From UBA1081 sp045636025 (GTDB lineage: Bacteria; Bacillota; Clostridia; Oscillospirales; Acutalibacteraceae), in NCBI GenBank assembly GCA_045636025.1, contig JAZTWP010000071.1, positions 1 through 53,533 on the forward strand: a stretch of 53,533 nt of DNA. Reading direction: 5' to 3'. The notes under the pieces are model-generated. The model searched no databases, was not told where the DNA came from, and worked only from the letters and a program-made list of their open reading frames with translations. Shown piece by piece: positions 1 through 8,778 of the stretch (positions are counted from its first letter, which is position 1; the number at the start of each line of letters is the position of its first letter). The translations under genes and the position numbers were made by a program.

Positions 1-1605
1 AACCGTAACGGTATGAATATGGTTATTGACTTAAAGCGTGATGCAAATCCTCAGGTTATTCTCAATCAGCTCTATTCATTCACACAGATGCAGATAAGTT
101 ACGGTGTAATTCTCCTTGCACTTGTAAACGGTGAGCCTAAAATCCTTACACTCAAGGAAATTCTTCAGCATTATATTGACCATCAGTGTAATGTTATCAT
201 CAGAAGAACAAGATTCAGACTCCGCAAGGCAGAAGAAAGAGCACACATCGTTGAAGCACTTATCAAAGCTCTTGATATTATCGATGAAGTTATTGCACTT
301 CTGAAACAGTCAAAGAGTGTTCAGGAAGGTAAACAGGCTCTTATGGATACCTTCGGTTTTGATGAAATTCAGGCAACACACATTGTTCAGATGCGTCTCG
401 GTCAGCTTACAGGTCTTGAAAGACAGAAGCTTGAAGACGAAATGGCAGATCTTATGGCTAAAATTGCCGAATATCATGAGATTCTTTCAAACCATTCAAA
501 GGTTCTTGAAATCATCAAGGGTGAACTTACAGAAATCAAGGATAAATACGGTGACGACAGAAGAACAGAGATTCAGAATATCAGCGGTGAAGTTGATATT
601 GAAGACCTCATTCCCGAAGAAAACTGTATTTTCACACTCACAACAATGGGTTATATCAAGCGTCAGCCCGTTGACACTTACAAGCTTCAGAGAAGAGGCG
701 GTAAGGGTGTTATCGGTATGACAAGAAGAGAAGAGGACTTTGCAGAAACAATGTTCTCCTGCTCAACCCACGATTATATTATGTTCTACACCACAAAGGG
801 TAAGGCTTACAGACTCAAGGGTTACGAAATTCCCGAAGGCAGCCGTACAAGTAAGGGTATGAACATTGTAAACCTTCTTCCTCTTGAAGCAGACGAAAAG
901 GTTTCTGCAATGATCCGTATTCCCAAAGATGGCAACGAAGAAGAACTCTTCCTTTGTATGTTCACAAGAAAGGGTATCATCAAACGTTCAGCCCTTTCAG
1001 AGTATAAGACAATCCGTAAAACAGGTATCATCGCAATCAATCTTGATGAAGATGACGAACTTGCATGGGTTAAACTCACTCACGGTGACGATGATATTCT
1101 TCTCGCAACAAAGAAGGGTATGTGTATCCGTTTCAATGAAAATGATGCACGTCCCATCGGCAGAACAGCAAGAGGTGTAAGAGCTATAAGCCTTAAGGAA
1201 GGCGATGAAGTAGTCGGTATGGATATTATCACCGATGACAGCGTGATTCTTACCGTAAGTGAAACAGGTTACGGCAGAAGAAGCATGGGTTCAGATTACA
1301 GAGTCCAGACAAGAGGCGGTCTCGGTCTTATCAACTACCGTACAGAAACATACGGTGATGTTGCAGCACTCAGAGTTGTAAATGATAATGAAGATATCAT
1401 CATTATTTCTTCAGACGGTGTAATCATCCGTATTCCTGCAGACAGTATCAGTATTTTTGCAAGACCTTCAAAGGGCGTAAGAGTTATGAAGGTCAAAGAC
1501 GAAGAAAGAGTTGTTACTCTTACAAATATTGAACATTCAGACGAAGAAGCAGAAGCTGAAACAGATACAGAAGCTTCACAGGAAACTGCAGAAACAGAAG
1601 AATAA
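1..1605 (+). CDS. gyrA: DNA gyrase subunit A, 3' part (partial at window start)
   Basis: The window opens inside this gene; the frame is open from base 1, and the ATG at 13 is internal. About 534 residues are visible. They cover the distal breakage-reunion region (ELKRDANPQV-like start, long coiled coil) and the C-terminal DNA-wrapping beta-pinwheel. The GyrA box QRRGGKG at 688-708 distinguishes gyrase A from topoisomerase IV ParC, because that motif is needed for wrapping and supercoiling. The catalytic tyrosine and the quinolone-resistance region lie upstream of the window. The protein ends in a strongly acidic tail (Glu/Asp/Thr rich, about the last 25 residues), common in clostridial GyrA. 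The next gene starts 33 bases later. Identification is firm from sequence and family knowledge. Confidence 0.97.
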   Translation, partial: NRNGMNMVIDLKRDANPQVILNQLYSFTQMQISYGVILLALVNGEPKILTLKEILQHYIDHQCNVIIRRTRFRLRKAEERAHIVEALIKALDIIDEVIALLKQSKSVQEGKQALMDTFGFDEIQATHIVQMRLGQLTGLERQKLEDEMADLMAKIAEYHEILSNHSKVLEIIKGELTEIKDKYGDDRRTEIQNISGEVDIEDLIPEENCIFTLTTMGYIKRQPVDTYKLQRRGGKGVIGMTRREEDFAETMFSCSTHDYIMFYTTKGKAYRLKGYEIPEGSRTSKGMNIVNLLPLEADEKVSAMIRIPKDGNEEELFLCMFTRKGIIKRSALSEYKTIRKTGIIAINLDEDDELAWVKLTHGDDDILLATKKGMCIRFNENDARPIGRTARGVRAISLKEGDEVVGMDIITDDSVILTVSETGYGRRSMGSDYRVQTRGGLGLINYRTETYGDVAALRVVNDNEDIIIISSDGVIIRIPADSISIFARPSKGVRVMKVKDEERVVTLTNIEHSDEEAEAETDTEASQETAETEE

Positions 1606-1638
1606 TTTCAGCATTTTCGTTTGACGGGAGATAAAATT

Positions 1639-2775
1639 ATGCAGAAAAGATACGATGTCAGTGAAGTAGTTGAAATTCCTCAGAATAACAAAAAGAACAT
1701 TGTCAAAAAAATCGTCATTTCTGTTTTATTGATTTTACTTGCACTTATTTTTATAGGAATTGTCGGAGTTCTTATTTATATCAACTCAATCGGTATCAAT
1801 TATGTTGATACCGAAGACAGTTCAGTAGGTGATAATCAGAATGACGCAGTTCTTTTTGAGGACCTTGCTGAAGAAGAAATTGATGAATATTATGATATTA
1901 TTACTACAATAAGAGATAATTCAGATATTTCTGCAACTCTTCGTAATTGGTATACAAACGGCGGCGACCATATGTCGTCAACAAATGTTATAAACATTCT
2001 CATTGTCGGTATAGATGCATCAGGCGGAGTGCCTATGCAGGGCAACAGTGACGTAATGATGCTTGCATCAATCAATAAGAAAGAACAGAAAATCACTCTT
2101 TGTTCTTTCCTTCGTGACAGTTACACTTATTTTGAAACATCAAGCGGCAACGGATATTATTCAAAGCTCAATGCTGCTTATGCAAACGGTGGTGCAGACT
2201 GTCTTGTAAGAGCAATCGAAAACAACTATAAAATAGACATTGATTATTTTGTTGCGGTTGACTTTGAAGCTTTTGTTAATGTTATTGATGCAATCGGCGG
2301 TATAAATCTTAACCTTACCGAGCAGGAAGCACGTGCAATGGAAAACTATGCAGGTATTTCAGGTATTCCTTACGGTGAAAACACACTTCTTAACGGTGAA
2401 CAGGCTCTTCTTTACTCAAGAATGAGAAAGATTTATACAACAGGTGACGTTCACAGAACAGAAAATCAGAGAAAAGTTATAAATGCTATCATCAAAAAGA
2501 GCAGAACTCTCAGTATCGGCGATCTCAATACTGTTGTTCAGACTCTCGGTCAGTATGTGTATACAGACTGTCCGTCAACCAAGATAATTTCAATGGGTAC
2601 AAACGCAATTCTCGGTAAATGGTATAACTTCCAGGTTTATTCAATGGAAGCACCTCCTGAATCTGCAAGAGAAGCTTATAACGGTAACACCTGGATGTGG
2701 ATTGTTGACTATCCTTATTCAGCTCAGTATGTTCAGAAACAGATATACGGTGAAACAAATATCGTAATTCAATAA
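1639..2775 (+). CDS. LytR-CpsA-Psr (LCP) family cell-wall polymer ligase
   Basis: This is a membrane protein of 378 residues that, by family, transfers undecaprenyl-linked anionic polymers (teichoic acids, capsule) onto peptidoglycan outside the membrane. A cytoplasmic N-terminus is followed by one transmembrane helix (about residues 25-50) and an extracellular LCP domain. Typical LCP blocks are visible: NILIVGID, GNSDVMMLASI, SFLRDSYTYF, and the arginine-rich stretch RMRKIYTTGDVHRTENQ near the end. I place the start at the ATG at 1639, because GGGAG at 1626-1630 sits 8 bases before it; an in-frame TTG at 1621 lacks a ribosome site. It could serve the ManNAcA-type polysaccharide cluster at 11997-19545, but that link is inference. 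Confidence 0.92.
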   Translation: MQKRYDVSEVVEIPQNNKKNIVKKIVISVLLILLALIFIGIVGVLIYINSIGINYVDTEDSSVGDNQNDAVLFEDLAEEEIDEYYDIITTIRDNSDISATLRNWYTNGGDHMSSTNVINILIVGIDASGGVPMQGNSDVMMLASINKKEQKITLCSFLRDSYTYFETSSGNGYYSKLNAAYANGGADCLVRAIENNYKIDIDYFVAVDFEAFVNVIDAIGGINLNLTEQEARAMENYAGISGIPYGENTLLNGEQALLYSRMRKIYTTGDVHRTENQRKVINAIIKKSRTLSIGDLNTVVQTLGQYVYTDCPSTKIISMGTNAILGKWYNFQVYSMEAPPESAREAYNGNTWMWIVDYPYSAQYVQKQIYGETNIVIQ

Positions 2776-2811
2776 TTTATAATGCATTTTGCATTAAAAG
2801 GAATGATAATT

Positions 2812-3663
2812 ATGTTCAATCATACAAACTTAAGCGGCAGAGTAGCAGTAGTAACAGGCGGCGGCGGAGTTCTTTGTTCAGGTTTTGCAAAGGACCTTGC
2901 TTCTCAGGGTGTTAAAGTTGCTGTTCTTGACCTTAATGAAGAAGCAGCAAAGGCAGTTGCTGATGAAATCGTTGCAAACGGCGGCACAGCAATCGGTGTT
3001 GCTTGTAACGTTCTTGAAAAGGAAAGCCTTGAAGCTGCAAGAGAAGTTATCAATGCACAGCTCGGCACTTGTGATATCCTTGTAAACGGTGCAGGCGGAA
3101 ACAATCCCAAGGGCACAACTTCAAAGGAAAAACTTGAACTCTGCGATATCGCAGAAAAGGCAGAAGGCGTAAAGACTTTCTTTGACCTTGACCCCAAGGG
3201 TATTGAGTTTGTTTTTAATCTCAACTTCCTCGGTACACTTCTCACAACTCAGACATTTGCAATTGATATGGTAGGCAAAGAGAATGCAACAATCATCAAT
3301 GTTTCATCAATGAATGCATTCCGTCCTCTCACAAAGATTCCCGCATATTCAGCAGCAAAGGCAGCAGTTTCAAACTTCACACAGTTTATGGCTGTTCATT
3401 TCTCAGATGTAGGTATCAGAGTAAACGCAATTGCTCCCGGTTTCTTCTCAACAAACCAGAACAAAGCTCTTCTTTTCAATGAAGACGGTTCACTTTCTCC
3501 CAGAAGTGAAAAAATCATCGGTCACACACCTCTCGGCAGATTCGGCAAACCCGAAGACCTTACAGGTTCACTTCTCTTCCTTGCAGACGAAACTTATTCA
3601 GGCTTTATCACAGGCGTGATTCTTCCTGTTGACGGTGGTTTTGCATCATACTCAGGTGTCTGA
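2812..3663 (+). CDS. SDR-family oxidoreductase, D-mannonate oxidoreductase-like
   Basis: A cytoplasmic NAD(P)-dependent short-chain dehydrogenase of 283 residues. The Rossmann motif is VVTGGGGVLCSG near the N-terminus. The catalytic serines are S165/S166 (NVSSMNAF), with Y179 and K183 in YSAAKAA. The extra segment between the NAG-like motif (VNGAGGNNP) and FNLNFLGT is what I associate with Firmicutes SDR-type D-mannonate/fructuronate oxidoreductases, so glucuronate breakdown is the best guess. No other hexuronate genes are nearby, so the substrate is not confirmed. The start is the ATG at 2812, with AAAAGGAA at 2796-2803; the earlier in-frame ATG has no ribosome site. It lies 36 bases after the LCP gene and is probably read through from it. 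Confidence 0.82.
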   Translation: MFNHTNLSGRVAVVTGGGGVLCSGFAKDLASQGVKVAVLDLNEEAAKAVADEIVANGGTAIGVACNVLEKESLEAAREVINAQLGTCDILVNGAGGNNPKGTTSKEKLELCDIAEKAEGVKTFFDLDPKGIEFVFNLNFLGTLLTTQTFAIDMVGKENATIINVSSMNAFRPLTKIPAYSAAKAAVSNFTQFMAVHFSDVGIRVNAIAPGFFSTNQNKALLFNEDGSLSPRSEKIIGHTPLGRFGKPEDLTGSLLFLADETYSGFITGVILPVDGGFASYSGV

Positions 3664-3680
3664 TTGTAAATTCTTGTTTA

Positions 3681-3710
3681 TTGACAGTGGCACTTTGAAT
3701 AAAGTATAAT
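3681..3710 (+). promoter_or_regulatory. Sigma-A type promoter for the LRR/dockerin gene
   Basis: A perfect TTGACA (3681-3686) and a perfect TATAAT (3705-3710) are separated by 18 bases. The ATG at 3747 follows, with AGGAGG just before it. The transcript should start near 3717. Confidence 0.85.
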
Positions 3711-3746
3711 TCTTCTCACAGAGAAAATATTGCAGGAGGAATCATT

Positions 3747-5552
3747 ATGAAGGCAATAAAAAGAGTATTTTTACTTGTTTTGACTTTAATTATGATTTTC
3801 GGTACTGTTTCTGCAACAGCTTTTGCAGCAGGCAGTTTCGGATATATATATTCAGATGATAATCAGACTTCAGTATACATCAGTTCTTTCAGCGGAACAG
3901 TTGATAAGGACGGATATATTGAGATTCCTGATGAAATAAACGGACTTACAGTTGTAGGTATTTCATCAGGTGCATTCACAGATGTATCAGGTCTCAAGGG
4001 TCTTTATCTGCCCGAAACAGTTACAAAAATTGAAGATGGTGCTTATAACGGCACAGTTGAACTTGTAACAAAAGAAGATAAAGATGAAGGTTCAGAAGAT
4101 TGGTTTGAAAATCATAAGCACGATTACATCATAAGCGGTTCAACTCTTGTAAGCTATAAGGGTAAGGATGAAGTTATTTCAATTCCTTATAACTGTACAT
4201 CAATTGCAGACGGTGCTTTCAAAAACAATGACAACATAAAGACTGTTTATATTGAAAAAGAACTCAAGAAAATCGGTGACAGCGCATTTGAAGATTGTGA
4301 TAATCTTGAAAATGTTGTTGCAGGCAACGGTGTTTATAGCCTTGATATCGGCAAAAACGCATTCAAAGGCACACCCTGGCTTGAAAATTTTCCCTCTGAT
4401 CTTGTTTCTATCGGTACAACACTTGTAAAATATAAGGGAACTGATACTTTTGTTATAATTCCCAATGTTTATACAGCTATTGCTGAGCAGGCTTTCTATT
4501 CAGGCGATAACACAAGTTCAGTTGCATATAAAGTAAAAGTTCCTGTAACAATTGATACTTTTGCTGATGATTGTTTCTTCCTTTATGATTCCATTACAAA
4601 AGTTTATCCCGAACTTGTAATTTTTGAAGGTTCAACTGCAGAGACTTTCTGCAAAGGCGCAGGTCTCAGCTATTCTTATGCTGCATTGCCCGGTGACGCT
4701 GACAGCAACGGTTCAACAAATGCTACTGATGCACGTTATGTTCTACGTATTGCAGCAAAGCTTGAACGTCCCGTTATTGATGAAGCTCTTCTTGAAGTTG
4801 CAGATATCACAGGTGACGGCAAAATAAACGCAGAAGATGCAAGACTTATTCTCAGAGTTGCAGCGAAGATTGATGAATATGCAGCAGAAAAGCTTCTTTC
4901 AATGCCCAGAAGCGAATATGAGATTCTTTTTGCTTCAACACATGCTCTTGCAGGTGCAAGAAATTACGGTGCTTCATATTCAAAATATGCATATGGTGAA
5001 ATATCTGATGTTGATATGAATCACAACTCAACTCTCTATTTTGATATTTTCAAAAACGAACTTACAAGCAAGAAAAATGCTGCAACAGAAACTTTTGCAA
5101 AAGATTCTCAGGCAGCTTATGATAATCTTTTTGAAATTTCACTTATTGACGGTACAAAAATCGAAAATGCAACCTGCCGTGTAAAAGACAGTAATTACAT
5201 TCTCACAATGACCCTTGAAGATGAATATTTTGAGGGTAAAGATGTTGATGCTGTTTCATATACAAGCCAGATGTTCCCCGTTGATTCAGTTGCTCATTTC
5301 ACAAACAAAGTAAAGAGTAAATACTGGTACAACAGCAGTCTTGATTACAATATGACTTATCGTGATTGTACTATTGAACTTCAGGTTGAAATTTCAACAG
5401 GCAAACTTGTTCTTCTTACAGCTACAATGAATTATGACTTTGAAATCACAGGCAAATTAGGCGGAATTCAGATAAAGGGTTCAAACGGCCCTGCAACTGC
5501 AACAAGAACAGACTATATCAGATGCAGTAATTTCAATTATTTCGGATATTGA
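3747..5552 (+). CDS. Secreted BspA-type LRR protein with type I dockerin and novel C-terminal domain
   Basis: This exported protein has 601 residues. A signal peptide (about residues 1-28, ending in AFAAG) is followed by BspA-like leucine-rich repeats (about 30-310, with phrases such as IPDEINGLTVVGISSGAF). Next comes a type I dockerin (about 314-375) with two calcium-loop repeats, GDADSNGSTNATDARYVLR and ITGDGKINAEDARLILR. A C-terminal region of about 210 residues (from about 389) matches no family I know. It does resemble the C-terminal half of the minus-strand protein at 8779-9804 (see findings). The dockerin implies docking to a cohesin scaffold on the cell surface, but no cohesin is in the window. 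The gene has its own promoter and terminator, so it is monocistronic. The binding target is unknown. Confidence 0.88.
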   Translation: MKAIKRVFLLVLTLIMIFGTVSATAFAAGSFGYIYSDDNQTSVYISSFSGTVDKDGYIEIPDEINGLTVVGISSGAFTDVSGLKGLYLPETVTKIEDGAYNGTVELVTKEDKDEGSEDWFENHKHDYIISGSTLVSYKGKDEVISIPYNCTSIADGAFKNNDNIKTVYIEKELKKIGDSAFEDCDNLENVVAGNGVYSLDIGKNAFKGTPWLENFPSDLVSIGTTLVKYKGTDTFVIIPNVYTAIAEQAFYSGDNTSSVAYKVKVPVTIDTFADDCFFLYDSITKVYPELVIFEGSTAETFCKGAGLSYSYAALPGDADSNGSTNATDARYVLRIAAKLERPVIDEALLEVADITGDGKINAEDARLILRVAAKIDEYAAEKLLSMPRSEYEILFASTHALAGARNYGASYSKYAYGEISDVDMNHNSTLYFDIFKNELTSKKNAATETFAKDSQAAYDNLFEISLIDGTKIENATCRVKDSNYILTMTLEDEYFEGKDVDAVSYTSQMFPVDSVAHFTNKVKSKYWYNSSLDYNMTYRDCTIELQVEISTGKLVLLTATMNYDFEITGKLGGIQIKGSNGPATATRTDYIRCSNFNYFGY

Positions 5553-5560
5553 TAAAATCA

Positions 5561-5593
5561 CAAAACGGCAGTCAGACTGCCGTTTTTTCTTTT
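5561..5593 (+). terminator. Rho-independent terminator after the LRR/dockerin gene
   Basis: The arms AAACGGCAGT and ACTGCCGTTT form a strong stem with a three-base loop. A T-rich tract follows from about 5583. It lies about 10 bases after the stop codon. Confidence 0.9.
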
Positions 5594-5607
5594 ATCTCTT
5601 TTTTGTC

Positions 5608-5636
5608 TTTACATCGATAAATTTTTTTGTTATTAT
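5608..5636 (+). promoter_or_regulatory. Promoter of the DUF4091/phosphoesterase pair
   Basis: TTTACA (5608-5613) and TATTAT (5631-5636) are spaced 17 bases apart. They fall between the upstream terminator and the start codon at 5678, which has AAAGGAG in front of it. Confidence 0.75.
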
Positions 5637-5677
5637 TGAATTAACTTATTATTTTCGTTCTGAAAAGGAGAATAAAA

Positions 5678-7267
5678 ATGGAAATCAAAGTTGTATCATC
5701 ACTTGCAAAGGTTTTCCCCAACGAAATCTGCGGTGATTATGAGATTGACACTCTCAGCTGTCTTAAAAATGAAAAGATATCATTTCAGATTGTTGTAAAA
5801 AGTGAAAAAGCAGTAAAAGTTGCTTGCTCATCAGATTGCAGTAATATTTCATTTTATAAAGTAATTTCTGTTCCTGCAAATTATATTGCTCAGGAAGATC
5901 ATGACGATTATTATGTCCGCAATGCAATGAAGGGTTATTATCCTGATGTTCTTGTGCCTGCAGACGGTGAAATTAATGTTCCCGAAAACGATTACACATC
6001 TCTCTGGTGCGAATACAAAGGTGCTGACGACAAAGAAATCTGCGTAGTTCTTAAAACAGCAGATGAAGAAAAGAAAGTTGTTCTCAAAACTCAGATTGCC
6101 GCAACAGAGCTTAAAGAACAGACTCTTACATGTACAAACTGGTTCCATTCAGACTGCCTTGCAGACTTTTACAATGTTCCCGTATGGAGCGAAGAACATT
6201 GGATGTATATTGAAAACTTTATGAAGCAGGCAAATGCTCACGGTATCAACTTTATTCTTACTCCCTTGTTTACTCCTCCTCTTGATACAGCAGTCGGCGG
6301 TGAAAGAACAACAGTTCAGCTTGTTGATGTCACAAGAAAAAATTATCAGTATACTTTCGGTTTTGAAAAGCTCAAGAGATGGATTGATATTGCTTTTGCA
6401 TCAGGAATGAAATATATTGAATTTTCACATCTCTTTACTCAGTGGGGTGCGTCTCATGCTCCCAAGATTATGGCTGAAACAACAGATGGCTACAAGAGAA
6501 TTTTCGGATGGGAAACAAATGCTCACGGAAAGAGATATACAGAATTTCTCCGTCAGTTTGCAAAGGCACTTATTGCATTTATAGATGAACAGGGTATCCG
6601 TGATAAGGTTATGTTCCATACATCAGATGAACCTGCAAAGGAACACTATTTCAAATATAAGAAATCTGCAAAAATAATGAATGAGCTTTTCGGTGAATTT
6701 AAGAGCATTGATGCTTTATCATCTTTCATATTCTTCAAGAATGGTCTTGTTAAGAATCCGGTTCCCTGCATCAATGATATTGAAGATTTTGCAGGAAAGG
6801 TGCCTGAACTCTGGACATATTATTGCTGTTATCCTCATAAGGACAATATGCCTAACCGTTTTATCGGTATGCCTTCACTCAGAAACAGAGTTCTCGGTTT
6901 CATTATGTATAAGTATGACGTAAAGGGATTCCTTAACTGGGGTCTCAACTTCTACAATACACAGTATTCAAAAGAGCACATCAATCCCTTTGAAGTTACA
7001 GACGCAGGCGGAAAGTTCCCCGCAGGTGACTCATTTGTACTTTATCCCGCAGCCGACGGCACAGCTTACGCATCACTCCGTTTCAAAGTTTTCTACGATG
7101 CAATTCAGGATTACGAAGCACTCAGACTCCTTGAAAAGAAAATCGGAAGAGAAGCAACAATCGAACTTCTCGAAAAGGGTCTTGACAAGCCACTCGACAA
7201 CAAGACATATCCCCATTCTGAAAAGTGGCTTATTGAGAAGAGAAACGAAATCAATGCAATGCTGTAA
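5678..7267 (+). CDS. DUF4091 (GH123-like) glycoside hydrolase domain protein
   Basis: This protein has 529 residues and no signal peptide. The N-terminal part (about 1-150) looks like a beta-sandwich. The rest resembles the DUF4091 / glycoside hydrolase 123-like TIM barrel. Family-type features include the adjacent acidic pair D317-E318 in HTSDEPAKEHY, where GH123 enzymes carry their catalytic Asp-Glu pair. Others are WTYYCCYPH, RNRVLGFIMYKYDVKGFLNWG, and the closing FVLYP..DG..YASLRFK...DAIQDYEALRLL. GH123 itself acts on N-acetylgalactosamine glycosides; the substrate here is unknown. Because it is cytoplasmic it probably acts on imported oligosaccharides. It shares a transcript with the phosphoesterase 16 bases downstream. 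Confidence 0.82.
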   Translation: MEIKVVSSLAKVFPNEICGDYEIDTLSCLKNEKISFQIVVKSEKAVKVACSSDCSNISFYKVISVPANYIAQEDHDDYYVRNAMKGYYPDVLVPADGEINVPENDYTSLWCEYKGADDKEICVVLKTADEEKKVVLKTQIAATELKEQTLTCTNWFHSDCLADFYNVPVWSEEHWMYIENFMKQANAHGINFILTPLFTPPLDTAVGGERTTVQLVDVTRKNYQYTFGFEKLKRWIDIAFASGMKYIEFSHLFTQWGASHAPKIMAETTDGYKRIFGWETNAHGKRYTEFLRQFAKALIAFIDEQGIRDKVMFHTSDEPAKEHYFKYKKSAKIMNELFGEFKSIDALSSFIFFKNGLVKNPVPCINDIEDFAGKVPELWTYYCCYPHKDNMPNRFIGMPSLRNRVLGFIMYKYDVKGFLNWGLNFYNTQYSKEHINPFEVTDAGGKFPAGDSFVLYPAADGTAYASLRFKVFYDAIQDYEALRLLEKKIGREATIELLEKGLDKPLDNKTYPHSEKWLIEKRNEINAML

Positions 7268-7283
7268 TATTTAAGGTGATTTT

Positions 7284-8360
7284 ATGTTGTTGACAAATCC
7301 TTGTGTTTTTGCTGCAGGTGATACATATCAGATTTTTGTTCCTGTAAAGAATGAATCTGTAATGTGGATAAAAATCGGCGAAAAAAATTATTATGATGAA
7401 TCAAACGGTGTACTGCGCTCACTTTCAAGAGTGCATAAGATAACCGTGCCTATGAAAGCACTTGACGAAGCAAAGAAATATACTGTTTATAATCAGGAAA
7501 TCAAAGGCAGAAGAAAACCATATTTCAATAAAATGAAACCCGTGCAGGAGTATACATATGATTTCAGACCTGTTGAGGGTGATGAAGTCAGATGTTATCA
7601 TATTGCAGACACGCATAACAGAGTAGAGGAGCCGATAAAGGCTGCTGAGGTTTTTGGTGAAATTGATTTTCTTATTCTCAACGGTGATGTACCCAATGAT
7701 TGCGGAAAAATAAAATATTTCAACAGTATTTATGAAATTGTGGGCAGAATCACAGGCGGTAATATCCCTGCAGTTTTTGTTAGAGGCAATCACGATATCA
7801 GAGGCAGTTATGCTGAGATTTTCGGTGATTACATCCCCACAATAAACGGCAATACTTTCTTCACATTCAGAGTAGGCAACATCTGGGGGCTAGCTCTTGA
7901 CTGCGGTGAAGACAAACCCGATTCACATCCTGAATACGGAGATACAATCTGTTGTCACGCATTCCGTGAAAGAGAAACAGAGTTTATTGAAAAGGTTGCA
8001 GACTGCCCTTGTCATAAGGATGAAACAATAATGAAAAAACTTCTTGTTGCGCACAATCCTTTTACAATGCGTTATCCCGAGCCTTTCAATATTGAAGAAG
8101 AGATGTATACATACTGGGCAAAGGTTATAAAAGAAAAAATCAGACCCGACCTTATGATATGCGGTCATCTTCACAAAACGGGTGTGCATCCCGTGGGCGG
8201 TAAGCTTGATGCATTCGGTCAGCCCTGTACAATGATTGTTGGCTCGAAACCCGATAAAGGCTACTACAAAGGTGTAGGATATATATTCAGAAAAGACTCA
8301 ACTGATGTTATCTTCACCGACTCTGACGGCAATACAGAAGAAACTCAGACTGTAAATTAA
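7284..8360 (+). CDS. Calcineurin-like metallophosphoesterase, cytoplasmic
   Basis: The product has 358 residues and no signal peptide or membrane helix. An N-terminal beta domain of about 95 residues (purple-acid-phosphatase-like or fibronectin-like) precedes a calcineurin-like catalytic domain. All five metal-binding blocks are present: ADTHNR, LNGDVPND, VRGNHDIRG, LVAHNP and CGHLHK. Substrates in this superfamily range from phosphomonoesters to cyclic nucleotides and cannot be predicted. It follows the DUF4091 gene by 16 bases with GGTGAT as ribosome site, so the two are co-transcribed. One of three unrelated metallophosphoesterases in the window (others at 19642 and 44099). Confidence 0.88.
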   Translation: MLLTNPCVFAAGDTYQIFVPVKNESVMWIKIGEKNYYDESNGVLRSLSRVHKITVPMKALDEAKKYTVYNQEIKGRRKPYFNKMKPVQEYTYDFRPVEGDEVRCYHIADTHNRVEEPIKAAEVFGEIDFLILNGDVPNDCGKIKYFNSIYEIVGRITGGNIPAVFVRGNHDIRGSYAEIFGDYIPTINGNTFFTFRVGNIWGLALDCGEDKPDSHPEYGDTICCHAFRERETEFIEKVADCPCHKDETIMKKLLVAHNPFTMRYPEPFNIEEEMYTYWAKVIKEKIRPDLMICGHLHKTGVHPVGGKLDAFGQPCTMIVGSKPDKGYYKGVGYIFRKDSTDVIFTDSDGNTEETQTVN

Positions 8361-8390
8361 AAACGGCATAAAATAAGCTGCAGACCATTA

Positions 8391-8600
8391 GCCGAGTGTT
8401 CGTAAGGACACTCGGCAGTTTTATTCGCCATACGGCGAGTTATATTGCTACGCAGTTATATTATGCTTCGCATAGTTTTATTGTCCTTCGGACAGTTGTG
8501 CGAATAAAATAACACTGAAGCCGTAAGGCTTCAATAGCACTTTTGATTTATCAAAAATATCACTGCAAATTTTAATTTGCAATATCACTTATACATACTG
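8391..8600. repeat. String of short stem-loops between convergent genes
   Basis: At least seven small inverted repeats follow each other with different arm sequences. The first has arms GCCGAGTGT/ACACTCGGC (8391-8416). Then come TCGCC..GGCGA, TGC..GCA, TATGC..GCATA, TGTCC..GGACA, TGAAGCC..GGCTTCA, TTTTGAT..ATCAAAA and TGCAAAT..ATTTGCA. The linkers are GTTATAT or GTTTTAT in the first half and ATATCAC or ATAGCAC in the second. An outer inverted repeat (GTTTTATTCGC at 8418-8428, GCGAATAAAAT at 8500-8510) encloses the first half. There is no protein-coding potential. A related string lies at 30676-30811. Confidence 0.85.
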
Positions 8601-8686
8601 AAGAAATTGTTTTCAGCTTAGGATAATTTAATTCAAAGTATATAACCCACTATGACACTTTCAATTCGAAAGTGTTACTTTTATAT

Positions 8687-8736
8687 AAAAAAATATTAGG
8701 AGAAACTTCGTTAAAAAGTTTCTCCCAATATTTTTT
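8687..8736. terminator. Bidirectional terminator between converging transcripts
   Basis: Nearly perfect 20-base arms (AATATT, one unpaired base, GGAGAAACTT, and their complement) surround a short loop. An A-run lies on the left and a T-run on the right. It can therefore end the plus-strand transcript from 5678-8360 and the minus-strand operon 11794-8779. A smaller hairpin with arms ACACTTTC/GAAAGTGT lies just left at 8655-8675. Confidence 0.88.
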
Positions 8737-8778
8737 GTCTGTCCTTAACAACTTTGCCTTTTAAGGTCTACAGCTTTT

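Noticed and set aside
13..50. ATG at 13 as a gene start
   Set aside because: The frame is open from base 1 and the peptide there is internal to GyrA; no ribosome site precedes it.
8391..8600. Possible CRISPR array
   Set aside because: The repeated elements are palindromes with different arms and short linkers; there are no 24-37-base direct repeats, no equal spacers and no cas genes.
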